DNA of 64,000 bases. Source: Pontibacter silvestris (GTDB lineage Bacteria; Bacteroidota; Bacteroidia; Cytophagales; Hymenobacteraceae). Below the pieces are notes generated by a model. The model was not told where the DNA came from. It searched no databases and saw nothing but the letters and a program-made list of their open reading frames with translations. Shown piece after piece: positions 8,945-19,100 of this stretch (within the stretch, counting starts at the first letter, position 1; the number at the start of each line of letters is the position of its first letter). A program made the position numbers and the translations under genes. The stretch covers positions 186,001-250,000 of the forward strand of contig NZ_JAJJWI010000003.1 in assembly GCF_020907275.1 (NCBI RefSeq), written 5' to 3'.

Positions 8945-10300
8945 TTATATCCCCTCCGGATGCAGCGGCACCATCATAATGTCGCTGTCTGTAAGCAGGC
9001 TTGAATTAAATAGTACCCATTTGCCATCGGGGCTAATGGACTGATGGGCATGTGCCTGACTTGAAAACGGGCTCTTAGTATTTGGGCGATGGCCTGTTGT
9101 AAGTAATGTGGCAATACCTTTTTCTATATCGATACGATAAATATTACCGTCAAAAGAGTCTCCTACAGCCCATTTCAAATCTTGTGTTCCGGCGGCATGC
9201 CAGTACCCGCCCAATTCTTTAGCCTGTCCCAACAGCTGCGATTCATTTGTGCGGATGTTCAGCATCATTAAGCCAGTAGGGTTCTTTCTTAGCCGGTCAA
9301 GGTGCCCCATTATGTTAAACATGATATGATCGGGCCCAACAAATACTTCGTGCGTTACCCATTCATCCGCTTTTTCCTGGTACACGGGGCGATTAGTCAC
9401 TTTGCCTTTTTTATCCACACTAAGCACCCATATACGCTGTGGAGAATCACCACCTGTTTCCCAACAGTACATCATTTCTCCTGACACAAAAGGATTTGCC
9501 TGAAAATGCCCTGTTCGGAAAGGCACTTCAATTAATTTTGTAGTCTTGTTGCTATCTAACTCCACACTATAAATAGCTGAAGCATCTTCTCCTGCTCTTG
9601 TGGAGAAAAATATTCGTTCATCATTTATATCCAGGCACATGCCGCCCGGCTTCAGATCAGCAGGAATTGTTGCAACTACCTTTTCATAGCTTGCCGCGTC
9701 TTTCACCTTTCCCCGTTCGCTCTCGGCAAGTAACTCCCCCAGGTTTACTTCTACCACCTGGTTATTACGCACACGAAAGGCTACATTTTGCTTATGCCCT
9801 AAAAGTAAGTCACCAATGTTATCACCAGTTGTAACCTGAACAATTTCATGCGTGTCCATAGAAACAGCGTAAAACTGCCTTTGCCTTCGTGGTGTGGCAT
9901 TGTTCGCAAAAGTAATATTACCACCTGCAGATGTATTCCGGTTCGAGCTGAAAATAATGTACTTGCCGTCGGCCGTCCAGTTAGGGTGGTCCTGATAGAT
10001 TTTAGAGCTACTATGCCTGGAGGTAGTTAGCGCTAAAACCTCAACGCCGGTTACAGGATCTGTAATGGTAAGGCTCTCGGACGGAAAACGCTGCCCGAAA
10101 ATGTCTGTGCCTGCCATATCAAAGGTCTTATCAACGTTGGCTCTGTCTGAGTAATCTATACCTCCCACAGTTTGCGCAAAGGTAGTCGAGAGCATTCCTA
10201 TGGAGAAAGCTCCAGCTATTATAAACCTTGTACTGATTTTTACAGGAGAAAATAGTATTTGTTGTTTTACAGCTTTAGAAGCAAAATGGCTCGTTTGCAT
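8945..10300 (-). CDS. Secreted PD40/WD40-like beta-propeller, PL22 (oligogalacturonate lyase)-like
   Basis: 451 residues with an extended n-region before a hydrophobic stretch ending STTFAQ, so it is exported. The body is TolB/PD40-like propeller repeats: HPNWTADGKYIIFSSNR, LDINDERIFFSTRAG and HQSISPDGKWVLFNSS. The His-bearing blade signatures THEVFVGPD, GYWHAAGTQD and HAHQSISPDG occur in the same order as GHEFFSPDG, WSIHFNVS and NVHFSPDGKW in the clear PL22 protein at 26737-27984, which suggests a divergent PL22 relative. PL22 lyases split short unsaturated galacturonides in a metal-dependent reaction. It is downstream of the SASA esterase (71-bp gap) and convergent with the PL11 fragment. 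Family membership is an inference from this window only. Confidence 0.65.
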   Translation of the reverse strand: MQTSHFASKAVKQQILFSPVKISTRFIIAGAFSIGMLSTTFAQTVGGIDYSDRANVDKTFDMAGTDIFGQRFPSESLTITDPVTGVEVLALTTSRHSSSKIYQDHPNWTADGKYIIFSSNRNTSAGGNITFANNATPRRQRQFYAVSMDTHEIVQVTTGDNIGDLLLGHKQNVAFRVRNNQVVEVNLGELLAESERGKVKDAASYEKVVATIPADLKPGGMCLDINDERIFFSTRAGEDASAIYSVELDSNKTTKLIEVPFRTGHFQANPFVSGEMMYCWETGGDSPQRIWVLSVDKKGKVTNRPVYQEKADEWVTHEVFVGPDHIMFNIMGHLDRLRKNPTGLMMLNIRTNESQLLGQAKELGGYWHAAGTQDLKWAVGDSFDGNIYRIDIEKGIATLLTTGHRPNTKSPFSSQAHAHQSISPDGKWVLFNSSLLTDSDIMMVPLHPEGI

Positions 10301-10371
10301 GCTTGTATTTTTTTCGTGTTTAAAAACTGCTTTTGCTCAGTACCAAGGCCTTTAATTGGGCTCAACAGCCT

Positions 10372-11943
10372 TTACAAAGCATCATAGGTTTCTGCAGGCC
10401 ATACATCCGTGCGGAAAGGTGAAGCCGGCAGCCCTGCTTTGTTATAGAAGTTCGGCGCTGGTATAAGCTCCCAGGCAAAGCGAACCGCCACAGGGTTTTG
10501 AACCTGATCACTCCAGACCACTACTTGCTTACCCTCTATTTTAGCCTTAGCCTTAACAAACTTCTGGTCTGCCCCGGCAATGGTAAAATCTGATAGCTCT
10601 CCTCCTCTGGCAACAAGACCTCCATCAACATGATCAAAACTCAATACAATTTTGTCGCCATCCACTTTCATTGACTTGTATATAGGGCCAGAGTATACCA
10701 CATCTTTCTGTCCATAGTCTTTCGACAAGGCCCAAAGAGAGAGGCGTTTTCCTACTACCTGCTTGTTTCTGGGGTGGATGTCCAGCGAATCTCCTGCATC
10801 TGTTACCACAGCCATGCCTGTATTGGGCACCGACTGCATTGTTAACAACTGGGCCTCCCTGATTTCCGGGCGCTGGCTGCGGTGAGGGGCTATCTGCACA
10901 AAATAAAACGGAAAGTTGTACCCCCACCCTTCCCGCCAATTGGCTATCATGGCCGGGAAAAGCTTACGGTACTGGTAGGCTCTGTCGGCATTAGACTCGC
11001 CCTGATACCAGATGGCACCCTTGATGGTGTAAGGCAACAGAGGCGCAACCATAGCATTATAAAGTTTGTAAGGTGACTTATGATGCTTAGGCCCCATAGG
11101 TTCTCTTGGCGCAGCTGCAGGTGTTTCTCCTTTTTGCTTAGCCGACTCAGCTTCTTTTCGCCATTGCTCCAACTCTTTTCGGTACACTTCAATGGCCTCC
11201 GGGTACTTTTCCACATCAGCATTGTACCTTTCCAGTATAGGTATGAAATCGGCATCTGATTCCAGAACTTCTTTTTTTGTCCAGCCTTCGGCCGGCGTGC
11301 CACCCCATGAGGTATTAATCAGCCCAACCGGTAAGCCAGTTTTTTCAACTAACTCTCTGGCAAAAAAATAAGCCACTGCCGAAAAGTCGCCCACTGTCGC
11401 AGGGTTACATACCTGCCAGTCTCCCACTACATCTTTCTGCGGTTCATCAGCAACTTTGCGTTCCACGGTAAACATCCTGATTTTAGGATAGTTTGCCTGC
11501 GCTATTTCCTGCTCATAATTCTCCACACCGGTTGCCCAGCCAGAATTCTCAATGGGTGCCACAGGAAAATGCATATTACTTTGCCCGGAGCATATCCACA
11601 CTTCTCCCAGGTATATATCCTTTAAATTAACTTCATTTTTTCCCTTAAAGGAAAGCGCATATGGTCCACCTGCTTTAGATGTGCTGACCTTAAGCTGCCA
11701 ATTGCCTTGTGCATCGGCTGTCGCTTTTACTTTCTTGTTGTTCCAGCTTCCTATTACCTCTACTGTTTCACCAGGGTCAGCCCATCCCCACAGCGCCACA
11801 TCTGCCTGCTGCTGTAGTACCATGTGGTCAGCTAATAGCGCAGGTAGCTTAATGTTGGCTAGAAGGCTATTGCTTAAAACTGAAAGCAGAACCAACAGAC
11901 AATATTTCCCACTAAACTTCAAGTTGTTGTTCATATTTAACAT
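10372..11943 (-). CDS. SASA-type (sialate O-acetylesterase-like) carbohydrate acetylesterase
   Basis: 523 residues; an internal ATG at 11934 is an alternative start. The signal peptide ends SNSLLANIK. An N-terminal Ig-like domain (LPALLADHMVLQQQADVALW, GETVEVIGSWNNKK) is followed by the SGNH core: IWICSGQSNMHFPV-type block I (actual EVWICSGQSNM), VGLINTSWGGTPAEGW, AIWYQGESNADRAYQYRKL and a C-terminal DAGDSLDIHPRNKQVVGKRL carrying the catalytic Asp-x-x-His-like pair (DIHP). Such enzymes are annotated as sialate esterases, but in plant-polysaccharide loci they remove acetyl groups from hemicellulose or pectin, which is the likelier role here. It is first gene of the two-gene minus unit; a degenerate island promoter lies just upstream. 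Confidence 0.85.
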   Translation of the reverse strand: MLNMNNNLKFSGKYCLLVLLSVLSNSLLANIKLPALLADHMVLQQQADVALWGWADPGETVEVIGSWNNKKVKATADAQGNWQLKVSTSKAGGPYALSFKGKNEVNLKDIYLGEVWICSGQSNMHFPVAPIENSGWATGVENYEQEIAQANYPKIRMFTVERKVADEPQKDVVGDWQVCNPATVGDFSAVAYFFARELVEKTGLPVGLINTSWGGTPAEGWTKKEVLESDADFIPILERYNADVEKYPEAIEVYRKELEQWRKEAESAKQKGETPAAAPREPMGPKHHKSPYKLYNAMVAPLLPYTIKGAIWYQGESNADRAYQYRKLFPAMIANWREGWGYNFPFYFVQIAPHRSQRPEIREAQLLTMQSVPNTGMAVVTDAGDSLDIHPRNKQVVGKRLSLWALSKDYGQKDVVYSGPIYKSMKVDGDKIVLSFDHVDGGLVARGGELSDFTIAGADQKFVKAKAKIEGKQVVVWSDQVQNPVAVRFAWELIPAPNFYNKAGLPASPFRTDVWPAETYDAL

Positions 11944-11964
11944 GATCTTATAGCTGTTTTAAAT

Positions 11965-11999
11965 ACAATGTAAATGCTAAAATAAAAGTAACCATCCTG
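11965..11999 (-). promoter_or_regulatory. Degenerate island promoter (SASA esterase unit)
   Basis: On the minus strand the proximal half-site CAGGAT is at 11999-11994 and TACATTGT sits in the -7 position at 11972-11965, exactly 21 bp on, as at the other sites. The distal half-site (12009-12004, CCTTAC) is poorly conserved. Confidence 0.5.
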
Positions 12000-12035
12000 T
12001 GGTGTAAGGTATGATGCCCGGAAGAACAACTTTCA

Positions 12036-12080
12036 CAGGACAGTGCAGGATAGAAAAAATAACCCAGAGGCTTAATTTTA
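12036..12080 (+). promoter_or_regulatory. Island promoter P3 (GH43-like / GH28 unit)
   Basis: CAGGACAGTGCAGGAT at 12036-12051, 21 bp, then TAATTTTA at 12073-12080 on the plus strand, divergent from the preceding site. Confidence 0.8.
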
Positions 12081-12148
12081 TAAGGAGCATAACTTTCTAG
12101 AAAAGCTCCGCTAAACATATTTTTTGGATTATTTTGAAAAACTACTTA

Positions 12149-13198
12149 ATGAGGTTTTATTACAATTGCAGCTCAAAAAGAAAGCTTAACCTGCTCTTCC
12201 TTATTTTCTTGCTTCCGCTTGGGCTCTTTGCACAAAAGAGCGGGAGCCGCAGCCCTACTCCCAAGCCTCTATATGCCGACCCTGTTTATGATGGTGCTGC
12301 TGATCCTGTTGTAATCTGGAATAAGAAAGAGAAGAAATGGTTTATGTTTTACACCAACAGAAGAGCAACCGATGAGACAGCTGATGGCGTTACCTGGGTG
12401 CATGGCACCCGCATAGGTATTGCAGAGTCTTCTGACGGTGGTACCACCTGGGCTTACAGAGACACAGCCAATATTAACTACACCCCCACTCCCGACTACA
12501 CCCATTGGGCTCCCGATGTAATAGAACATAATGGGAAGTACCACATGTTTCTCACCTACGTACCAGGTGTTTTCTCCGACTGGAACCACCCCCGCCACAT
12601 CATCCATTTAACAAGTACTGATTTATTGAACTGGAACTATCAGTCTACGCTGCCCCTGGTTACTGATAAAGTTATTGATGCCAGTGTTTATCGCTTACCT
12701 AACGGTACCTGGCGCTTGTGGTACAACAATGAAAGGGACGGGAAGTCCATCTACTACGCCGACAGCAAAGACCTGTATAACTGGCAGGACAAAGGTAAAG
12801 CTATACAAGCAAGGGGAGAAGGCCCCAAAGTGTTTAAATGGAAAAACCAGTACTGGATGGTTATTGATGCCTGGAAAGGCCTCCAAGTGTTTAAATCTGA
12901 CGATCTGCTGACATGGCAGGCACAGGAGGAGCGATTGCTAGAAGCACCGGGTAAAGGAACCGACGATCAGGCAATAGGCGGCCATGCTGACGTAGTTGTT
13001 AATGGAGACAGAGCTTACCTGTTCTACTTTACGCACCCGGGCAGAGTAAAATCCAACCCCGCCCCAGACAACAGTACTGCTGCTAAAAGAAGTGTGATTC
13101 AGGTAACGGAGCTAGAATACAGCAATGGAAACTTAGCCTGTAATAGAGATAAACCAACCTATATAAACCTGAGCCACGATAAACGCCATAAACTGTAG
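12149..13198 (+). CDS. GH43-like five-bladed beta-propeller glycosidase
   Basis: About 349 residues from the ATG at 12149, which gives a clean signal peptide (MRFYYNCSSKRKLNLLFLIF, cleaved after LGLFAQ). A TTG at 12134 would add only five residues. Propeller motifs recur: AADPVVIWNKKEKKWFMFYT, YTHWAPDVIEHNGKYHMFLT, VIDASVYRLPNGTWRLWYNN and GGHADVVVNGDRAYLFYF; the repeated acidic residues (D in ADP, APD, DAS) are placed like the catalytic carboxylates of clan F/J enzymes. GH43-class enzymes remove arabinose, galactose or xylose side chains, a plausible role on RG-I. The exact family is not certain; it may belong to a GH43 relative. GH28 follows after 40 bp in the same unit. Confidence 0.7.
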   Translation: MRFYYNCSSKRKLNLLFLIFLLPLGLFAQKSGSRSPTPKPLYADPVYDGAADPVVIWNKKEKKWFMFYTNRRATDETADGVTWVHGTRIGIAESSDGGTTWAYRDTANINYTPTPDYTHWAPDVIEHNGKYHMFLTYVPGVFSDWNHPRHIIHLTSTDLLNWNYQSTLPLVTDKVIDASVYRLPNGTWRLWYNNERDGKSIYYADSKDLYNWQDKGKAIQARGEGPKVFKWKNQYWMVIDAWKGLQVFKSDDLLTWQAQEERLLEAPGKGTDDQAIGGHADVVVNGDRAYLFYFTHPGRVKSNPAPDNSTAAKRSVIQVTELEYSNGNLACNRDKPTYINLSHDKRHKL

Positions 13199-13238
13199 CA
13201 AGAGCTACTTATTTATAAATTCAACCAATTATCTACAA

Positions 13239-14681
13239 ATGAGACATAAGAGCTTTTCCGCTTTATTTATTCTGCCAGTGCTTGCTTTAGCTATCATGTG
13301 TTTTAAGCTAAAGCAACCTGCAGCTGACTTTCCTACCCCCGAATGGGTTAAAGAAGTGGGTGCCAAGAAAATGCCTGGCAAAAAGAAAACCTACGATGTA
13401 ACCAAATACGGTGCTGTAAACGATGGTAAAACCCTTAACACAAAAGCAATACAGGCTGCTATTGACGCCTGTGCTACTAAAGGTGGCGGCATTGTTATGT
13501 TTCAGCCAGGAGCCTACCTTACCGGATCCATTTACCTTAAAAAAGGGGTACACCTGCGCATAGATGAGGGTGTTGAGATACTAGGTAGCCAGAACCTAGC
13601 GGATTACCCAGAGATAGATACACGAGTGGCAGGTATAGAAATGAAATGGCCATCAGCGCTTATTAATGTGCTTGACCAGGAAACTGTGGCTATTTCCGGC
13701 AAAGGCACTGTGCATGCACAAGGTAAACCGTTCTGGGATATGTACTGGAATATGCGCAAAGAGTATGAACCAAAAGGGCTCCGCTGGATTGTGGATTATG
13801 ACGCTAAGCGTCCGCGTACACTGTTGGTATCAGAGTCTTCGGATGTAACTATAAAAGATATAACACTAAAGCAGGCGGGCTTCTGGACCATTCATGTTCT
13901 TTACTCTGATCATATTACGGTTGATGGCGTTGTTATTCAGAACAATATAGATGGCCACGGCCCCAGCACAGACGGCATAGACATAGACTCGTCTTCTTAT
14001 GTGCTGGTACAAAACAGCGATATTGACTGCAACGACGATAACTTCTGTTTAAAGGCAGGCCGCGACTGGGACGGCCTTCGGGTAAATCGTCCGGCAGAAT
14101 ACATAGTTATCCGCGACTGTATTTCCCGTAAAGGAGGAGGACTTATTACCTTTGGCAGCGAAACCTCCGGTGGTATACGCCATGTGCTAGCTTATAATTT
14201 AAAGGCAAACGGAACAGGCGTAGGCATCCGGTTTAAATCAGCTACTACCAGAGGCGGTACGGTAGAAAACATCTACATCCATGACATAGAAATGAACGAA
14301 GTAGGCACCCCTATTGAAGTAGCTATGAACTGGAACCCTAGCTATAGTTACTCTACGCTACCAGAGGGATATTCTTATGAAACTATACCGCAGCACTGGA
14401 AAACAATGCTCCAAAAGGTAGAGCCAGAAGAAAAAGGTATTCCTAAGTTTAAAGATGTTTATATTTCTGACATTACTGTCACCAATGCCAAAAAAGCCCT
14501 TTTCGCTGCCGGTATCGAAAAATCTTTAGTGGAGAACTTTAACTTCGATAACATCAGGATTCATGCTAAAACAGCTGGCGAGATATCTTATGCCAAGAAC
14601 TGGAATTTTGATGATACTTCTATCAGCACCGAAGATGACACCAAGATTGATGTTAAAAACAGTTCGAACATAAACCTATAG
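13239..14681 (+). CDS. GH28-family pectinase, divergent at the GHG motif
   Basis: 480 residues with a hydrophobic N-terminus (LFILPVLALAIMCF) for export. The parallel beta-helix starts with VTKYGAVNDGKTLNTKAIQA, the common opening of GH28 proteins. Active-site regions are STDGIDIDSS (NTD equivalent) and DCNDDNFCLKAG (DD pair retained). The usual GHG is replaced by KGGGLITFGSETSGG, with no His, and RIK appears as RFKSATTRGG. GH28 enzymes hydrolyse galacturonic acid linkages in homogalacturonan or RG-I by inversion. The changed His position suggests a rhamnogalacturonan-type or otherwise shifted specificity, or reduced activity. Compare the canonical GH28 at 35337-36791. A good terminator follows. 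Confidence 0.85.
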   Translation: MRHKSFSALFILPVLALAIMCFKLKQPAADFPTPEWVKEVGAKKMPGKKKTYDVTKYGAVNDGKTLNTKAIQAAIDACATKGGGIVMFQPGAYLTGSIYLKKGVHLRIDEGVEILGSQNLADYPEIDTRVAGIEMKWPSALINVLDQETVAISGKGTVHAQGKPFWDMYWNMRKEYEPKGLRWIVDYDAKRPRTLLVSESSDVTIKDITLKQAGFWTIHVLYSDHITVDGVVIQNNIDGHGPSTDGIDIDSSSYVLVQNSDIDCNDDNFCLKAGRDWDGLRVNRPAEYIVIRDCISRKGGGLITFGSETSGGIRHVLAYNLKANGTGVGIRFKSATTRGGTVENIYIHDIEMNEVGTPIEVAMNWNPSYSYSTLPEGYSYETIPQHWKTMLQKVEPEEKGIPKFKDVYISDITVTNAKKALFAAGIEKSLVENFNFDNIRIHAKTAGEISYAKNWNFDDTSISTEDDTKIDVKNSSNINL

Positions 14682-14708
14682 ATCACATTCTTTCCAATAC
14701 TTTTTTTG

Positions 14709-14743
14709 AGCCAGAATCAGGTATTCATCTGATGCTGGCTTTT
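14709..14743 (+). terminator. Rho-independent terminator after GH28
   Basis: AGCCAGAATCAG (14709-14720) pairs with CTGATGCTGGCT (14729-14740) with one mismatch and an 8-nt loop, followed by TTTT. Confidence 0.75.
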
Positions 14744-15205
14744 CATTTATACCTGAACATGATGTACTTTTAGTAACTTTTCTAACTGACATAGCTATAG
14801 TTAATAAAGAGACAAATCTGTTTACTTTGTATAACTACCTTTAATGGTGCGAATAGTTAGACTTCACCTTCCTCATTAAGTTAAAAACTTTGCCAGAATA
14901 TTGCTACTCTAATAGTGTTAAAGCCTAAACATGTTAGATTGGTTACTCTTTACCTGATAATAGAGATGTGTATTCAGGTTAAAACTAAAGGCTCAAGTTA
15001 AGTTTATTAAGTAAGCAGATCATCAATAACAACAGTTGCTACAAAGACTTTATAGATCATATATAATACCCATATCATTTGCTTAAGTTCGCCTTTCATA
15101 AAATCAGATAACAAAGAACAACATACTTATTTAATTGTATTCGATTGCTTATCAACATAGACGTATTTTATAGGATACAGGCCACGGCATACAGATTGAA
15201 ATGAT
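14744..15205. other. Gene-free AT-rich stretch between GH28 terminator and IS
   Basis: About 460 bp without a supported reading frame on either strand. It is strongly AT-rich (17 of 60 bases are G or C in 14881-14940). I see no island promoter motif, repeat or RNA gene in it. Confidence 0.6.
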
Positions 15206-15209
15206 CTAG
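15206..15209. repeat. Left CTAG target-site duplication of the IS
   Basis: CTAG at 15206-15209 matches CTAG at 16032-16035 immediately outside the imperfect terminal inverted repeats. Confidence 0.6.
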
Positions 15210-16031
15210 GTCGTGTTGACAATTACTGAATGATTTTCTGTTTCTGTTGTTTAAGTTAAAAAAAGCTTATGCGACGCTACGAAATCAGCGACTATGACTG
15301 GCAGCGCCTCTCTACCCTTCTTCCGGGCAAGTCCACAGATGTGGGGCGCACAGCCAAAGACAACCGCCAGTTCATCAACGCCGTGCTCTGGATCGCCCGC
15401 AGCGGCGCCCCCTGGAGAGACCTTCCTGAGCGCTACGGCCCTTGGAACTCGACCTACCAGCGCTTCCGACGATGGGCCAGGAAAGGCGTCTGGCAGCGTG
15501 TCTTTGAAGAGCTGCAGGAACCGGACCTGGACTACTGGCTCCTGCTCGACTCCACCACCGTCAGGGCTCACCAGCACGCGGCAGGACAAAAAACAACGCC
15601 GGCGGATGAGTCTCTGGGGCCGCAGCAGGGGCGGCTTCTCAACCAAGGTGCACGCCTGCTGCGACGCCTTGGGCAACCCCCGCCGGTTCATCCTCTCTCC
15701 CGGCCACCACTCTGACCACCGGCAGGCACAGGCCCTGCTGGAAAAGGATAGTCCCGGGCTGTGGTGGCTGACAAAGGCTACGACAGCAACTCCTTTGCCA
15801 GAGTCGTCGCTGAGTTGGGCGCTGAAGTGGTGGTTCCCTCTCGTTCTAATGCCAAGCACCCCCGCCTCATTGACGAGAACCTATACAAGGACCGAAATAA
15901 GATAGAGCGCTTCTTTAACAGAATCAAGCACTACCGCCGCATCGCCACCCAATATGATAAGACTGCCTCCTGCTTTCTGGCTTTCCTGCACTTGGCTGCA
16001 GCCATGATACTGCTGCTCTAATCAACACAGC
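15210..16031 (+). mobile_element. IS5-family (IS427-type) insertion sequence, 822 bp
   Basis: Imperfect terminal inverted repeats GTCGTGTTGAC (15210-15220) and, read inward on the other strand, GCTGTGTTGAT (16031-16021), 8 of 11 identical, flank a DDE transposase and are bordered by CTAG on both sides. Length and organisation fit the IS427 group. Base composition contrasts sharply with the surroundings (41 of 60 G+C in 15361-15420 against 17 of 60 in 14881-14940), indicating recent arrival from a higher-GC background. It lies in a gap between two transcription units and interrupts no gene. Confidence 0.85.
15269..16021 (+). pseudogene. IS5-type DDE transposase split over two frames
   Basis: The N-terminal part (YEISDYDWQRLSTLLPGK, the common IS5 helix-turn-helix start, and LLLDSTTVRAHQHA with the first catalytic Asp) and the C-terminal part (VVADKGYDSN with the second Asp; RNKIERFFNRIKHYRRIATQ with the Y-R-E type Glu) are in the same frame. 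The middle (SRGGFSTKVHACCDALGNP) is one frame over. The first switch is at the A6 run 15588-15593, which could be a frameshift site; the second is at about 15740-15762 near a GGG. Two compensating one-base indels, or one programmed shift plus one mutation, would explain this. The catalytic triad is intact across frames, but full-length protein needs both shifts. Confidence 0.8.
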
Positions 16032-16035
16032 CTAG
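16032..16035. repeat. Right CTAG target-site duplication of the IS
   Basis: CTAG copy matching 15206-15209. Confidence 0.6.
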
Positions 16036-16064
16036 TATTGATGAACACGCATCGCATATAAAGG

Positions 16065-16118
16065 AACTAGCAGCAGAGGCAGTGTCATAACATAATGACA
16101 CTGCCTCTGTTGCTAGTT
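16065..16118 (-). terminator. Long-stem terminator after the multidomain PL11 gene
   Basis: A 24-nt arm at 16065-16088 pairs with 16095-16118 with a single mismatch and a 6-nt loop (AACATA). It starts 14 bp past the PL11 stop codon. Confidence 0.8.
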
Positions 16119-16131
16119 AGTAAACTTATCT

Positions 16132-19100
16132 TTACTTCTTAATCAGCTTTAACTGCTGATTATTTTCATCTGTTTGAACATTAATGATATACAGACCGGC
16201 TTTCAGTTTAGAGCCAGCTTTAACTACATTTTTACCCTTACCTTGCTCCACAACTCTACTTAATTGGTCAAACACAATATATTCAAAAGCTCCTTTGGTT
16301 TCTATAAGAAAAGCTTCAGCAGTCGGGTTTGGATAAATAATAGCAGATACTCCCTCTCCTTTTCTATCCATTACTAAATCATTTTGCTTCGCTACAGCAC
16401 TGGTTGTACTGACATTAGCTGGAGCAAGGCTAAACTGCTGGTTCATACCATCAGCGTAAGTCCACTGTTTCACGTTAGCACCGTTGGCGGTAGAGCTGCC
16501 CTCTACACTTACAGCTAAACCTGTTGCTCTGTTAACAATGCTGTAGTAATCATTATCCATCTTGCTGATAGCCCACTGCTGGTTACTACCTCCTGCATAA
16601 CTCCACTGCAGAATGTTAGCCCCCTCTGCACTACTCGATTTTGCTTTCACTCCCAATGCCTGTCCGCAAGTTGCATTTATGATAGTATAGTAGCCTTCGT
16701 CCACGCTGCTAATTGTCCATAGTTGCTGATTGCTACCGTTTGGCGCGTGCTGTACCAGATTGCTATTGCCATTGTTACCGACACAGTCTTTATTTAAGTC
16801 CAGTACCTTTTCACTATGGCGGGCTGTAAGAAGGTAGGTACCATCAAGACTGCTACTTTCTAGTATAGCACTGCCTGCATTAGAATTTGTGACAGCTCCA
16901 TTTACGTCTGTGGCTTTTATCCAGTAATAGTAGGTAATACCATTTTGGGCTGTATTATCAATATAGCTCCTACTATCAATTGATACGGATGCTACACGTA
17001 CTCTGCCATTAGGATCAGCATCTATATCTCGAAATATTTCCAGGCTCCTTAAATCAATGTTGGTAACAGTCCAGTTTAAGTCAATTTGTGCATCGCCTGC
17101 CATAGCACTCAGTTCAACTTTTGGTAACTCCACATTACCATCTACTACTGCTGTAGCATTGGCTCCGTTAGAGTTAATGACACTACCATCAACAGCGGTT
17201 GCTTTAATCCAATAGTAATAAGTAACGCCATTCTGCACAGTGTTATCTACAAAGCTCCTGATACTTCCATCAATAGAAGTGGCGATACGTGTTCTTCCGG
17301 AAGGGTTGGAGTCTGTATCACGGTATACTTCCTGACCACTTAACTCAGTATTCAGTACCTCCCAGGTTAAGGCTATTTTAGAGCCTCCTACATTAGCTTC
17401 AAGTACCACAGAAGGAATGCCTCCCCCCTCTTCTTCCACCTTTGGAGTAGCACTGGCAACATTAGAGCTTATAGTAACAGCATCCGTGCTTTTAGCTTTA
17501 ATCCAGTAATAATAGGTTGTATCATTTGTAACATCTGTATCCTTGAAAGTTGTTGTAGTTGCTGATACAGAAGCAATACGTGATCTGCCATTAGGATCAG
17601 CATCCGTGTCCCGATATATCTCCTGGTTCATTAACTCTACATTTGATACGGACCAACTTAAATTAACTTCTCCGTCTCCCCCACTGGCTCCTAAATAAAT
17701 AACAGGTGTACTTCCACCGGTATTATCTACTAAGGCAATATTAGGTGTCGGAGGAGTTTCCATTCCTTCCCCTACATAAAAGCTTGTATGTGGAGGCTGA
17801 TTATATGACACATTCTGCCAGGCCACAGATACCCGGTACTGAGGGTCATGCATGAAGGTGTAGAATCGATGCTCAGTAGGTGTGGTGGTGGTAAAGATTA
17901 ATAATTCACTGTTATTACTGTGCCTGTATATTACTTCTTCTCTCCAGTCGCCTAGTATATCTGCACTTAAGCCAGGATTGGCTTTTGTACCATTATTTTG
18001 CTCGGCTCCATACTGGTACGCCGTTAACAACCTCTCTGAAGTACCACTGGTGTAATTCCATTTGTCCAGCGTAGTGCCATCCAGTATCTCGCGTTGCAGG
18101 TCCCCATCCCACCAATTAGCAAAGTTTGCACTACTTGGTTTGGCAGCAGAAATTTCCTGCCCGGTTACACTATATAATGTACCGGTAGCACCCCAAACTT
18201 CATATCCTTTATAACGTGGATCTATATCAGCAGCTAAGGCTCGGCCAATGTCACGGCTAGCAGGTACTCCCCAAAGTTTTTTCCCTGTTTGGGCATCACG
18301 AAGCCAAAGGCCATTTCCATCATAAGCACTCACATCTTCATGTGCTGTCCATGTCTCCAGTCCTGGTCTGTCAGGATTTAAATCTGACACATGCATGGCA
18401 TCACCATGGCCAAGCCCGGTAGTATAAAGCCCTGTTCCGTCATCATCTATGGCCATTGAGCCGAAAACTACTTCATCCTTTCCATCTTCATCCACATCTG
18501 CAACAGTCAGTTGATGGTTTCCCTGTCCGGCATAAGCGCCATTACCTTCAGCATCAGAATCAAAAGTCCAGCGCTCCGTTAACTGTCCATTGCGCCAGTC
18601 CCAGGCCACTAGCACAGCTCTTGTGTAATAGCCACGGGTCATTAAAAGACTTGGCCGCTGCCCATCAAAATAGCCTACGCCTGCCAAGAAACGGTCAACC
18701 CGATTGCCGTAATTATCTCCCCAACCAGAAACATTTCCTCTGGCAGGCAGATAGTCAGTAGTAGCCATGGCAGCACCCGTCTCACCGTTAAAAACAGTCA
18801 AATACTCAGGCCCGGCTAAAATATAGCCGCCATTGTTACGGTAATCAGCAGTAGCGTTACCAATTAAGGTGCCTGTTCCATCTATAGTGCCATCAGCAGT
18901 TTTAAAAGCGACCTCTGCTTTCCCATCGCTGTCCAGGTCGTAAACAATAAACTGCGTATAGTGTGCCCCGGCTCTAATGTTCTTTCCCAGGTCAATACGC
19001 CACATGTGGGTGCCATTCAGTTTATAAGCATCAATGTATACATTACCTGTATAGCCGCTTTGTGAATTATCCTTTGCGTTTGATGGGTCCCACTTTAGGA

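Noticed and set aside
15251..15859. 202-codon minus-strand frame within the IS
   Set aside because: It is a shadow of the GC-rich transposase; the plus strand carries the DDE motifs.
15294..15905. 203-codon plus-strand frame as an independent gene
   Set aside because: Only its middle part is the transposase centre; the ends are out-of-frame readings of the N- and C-terminal parts.
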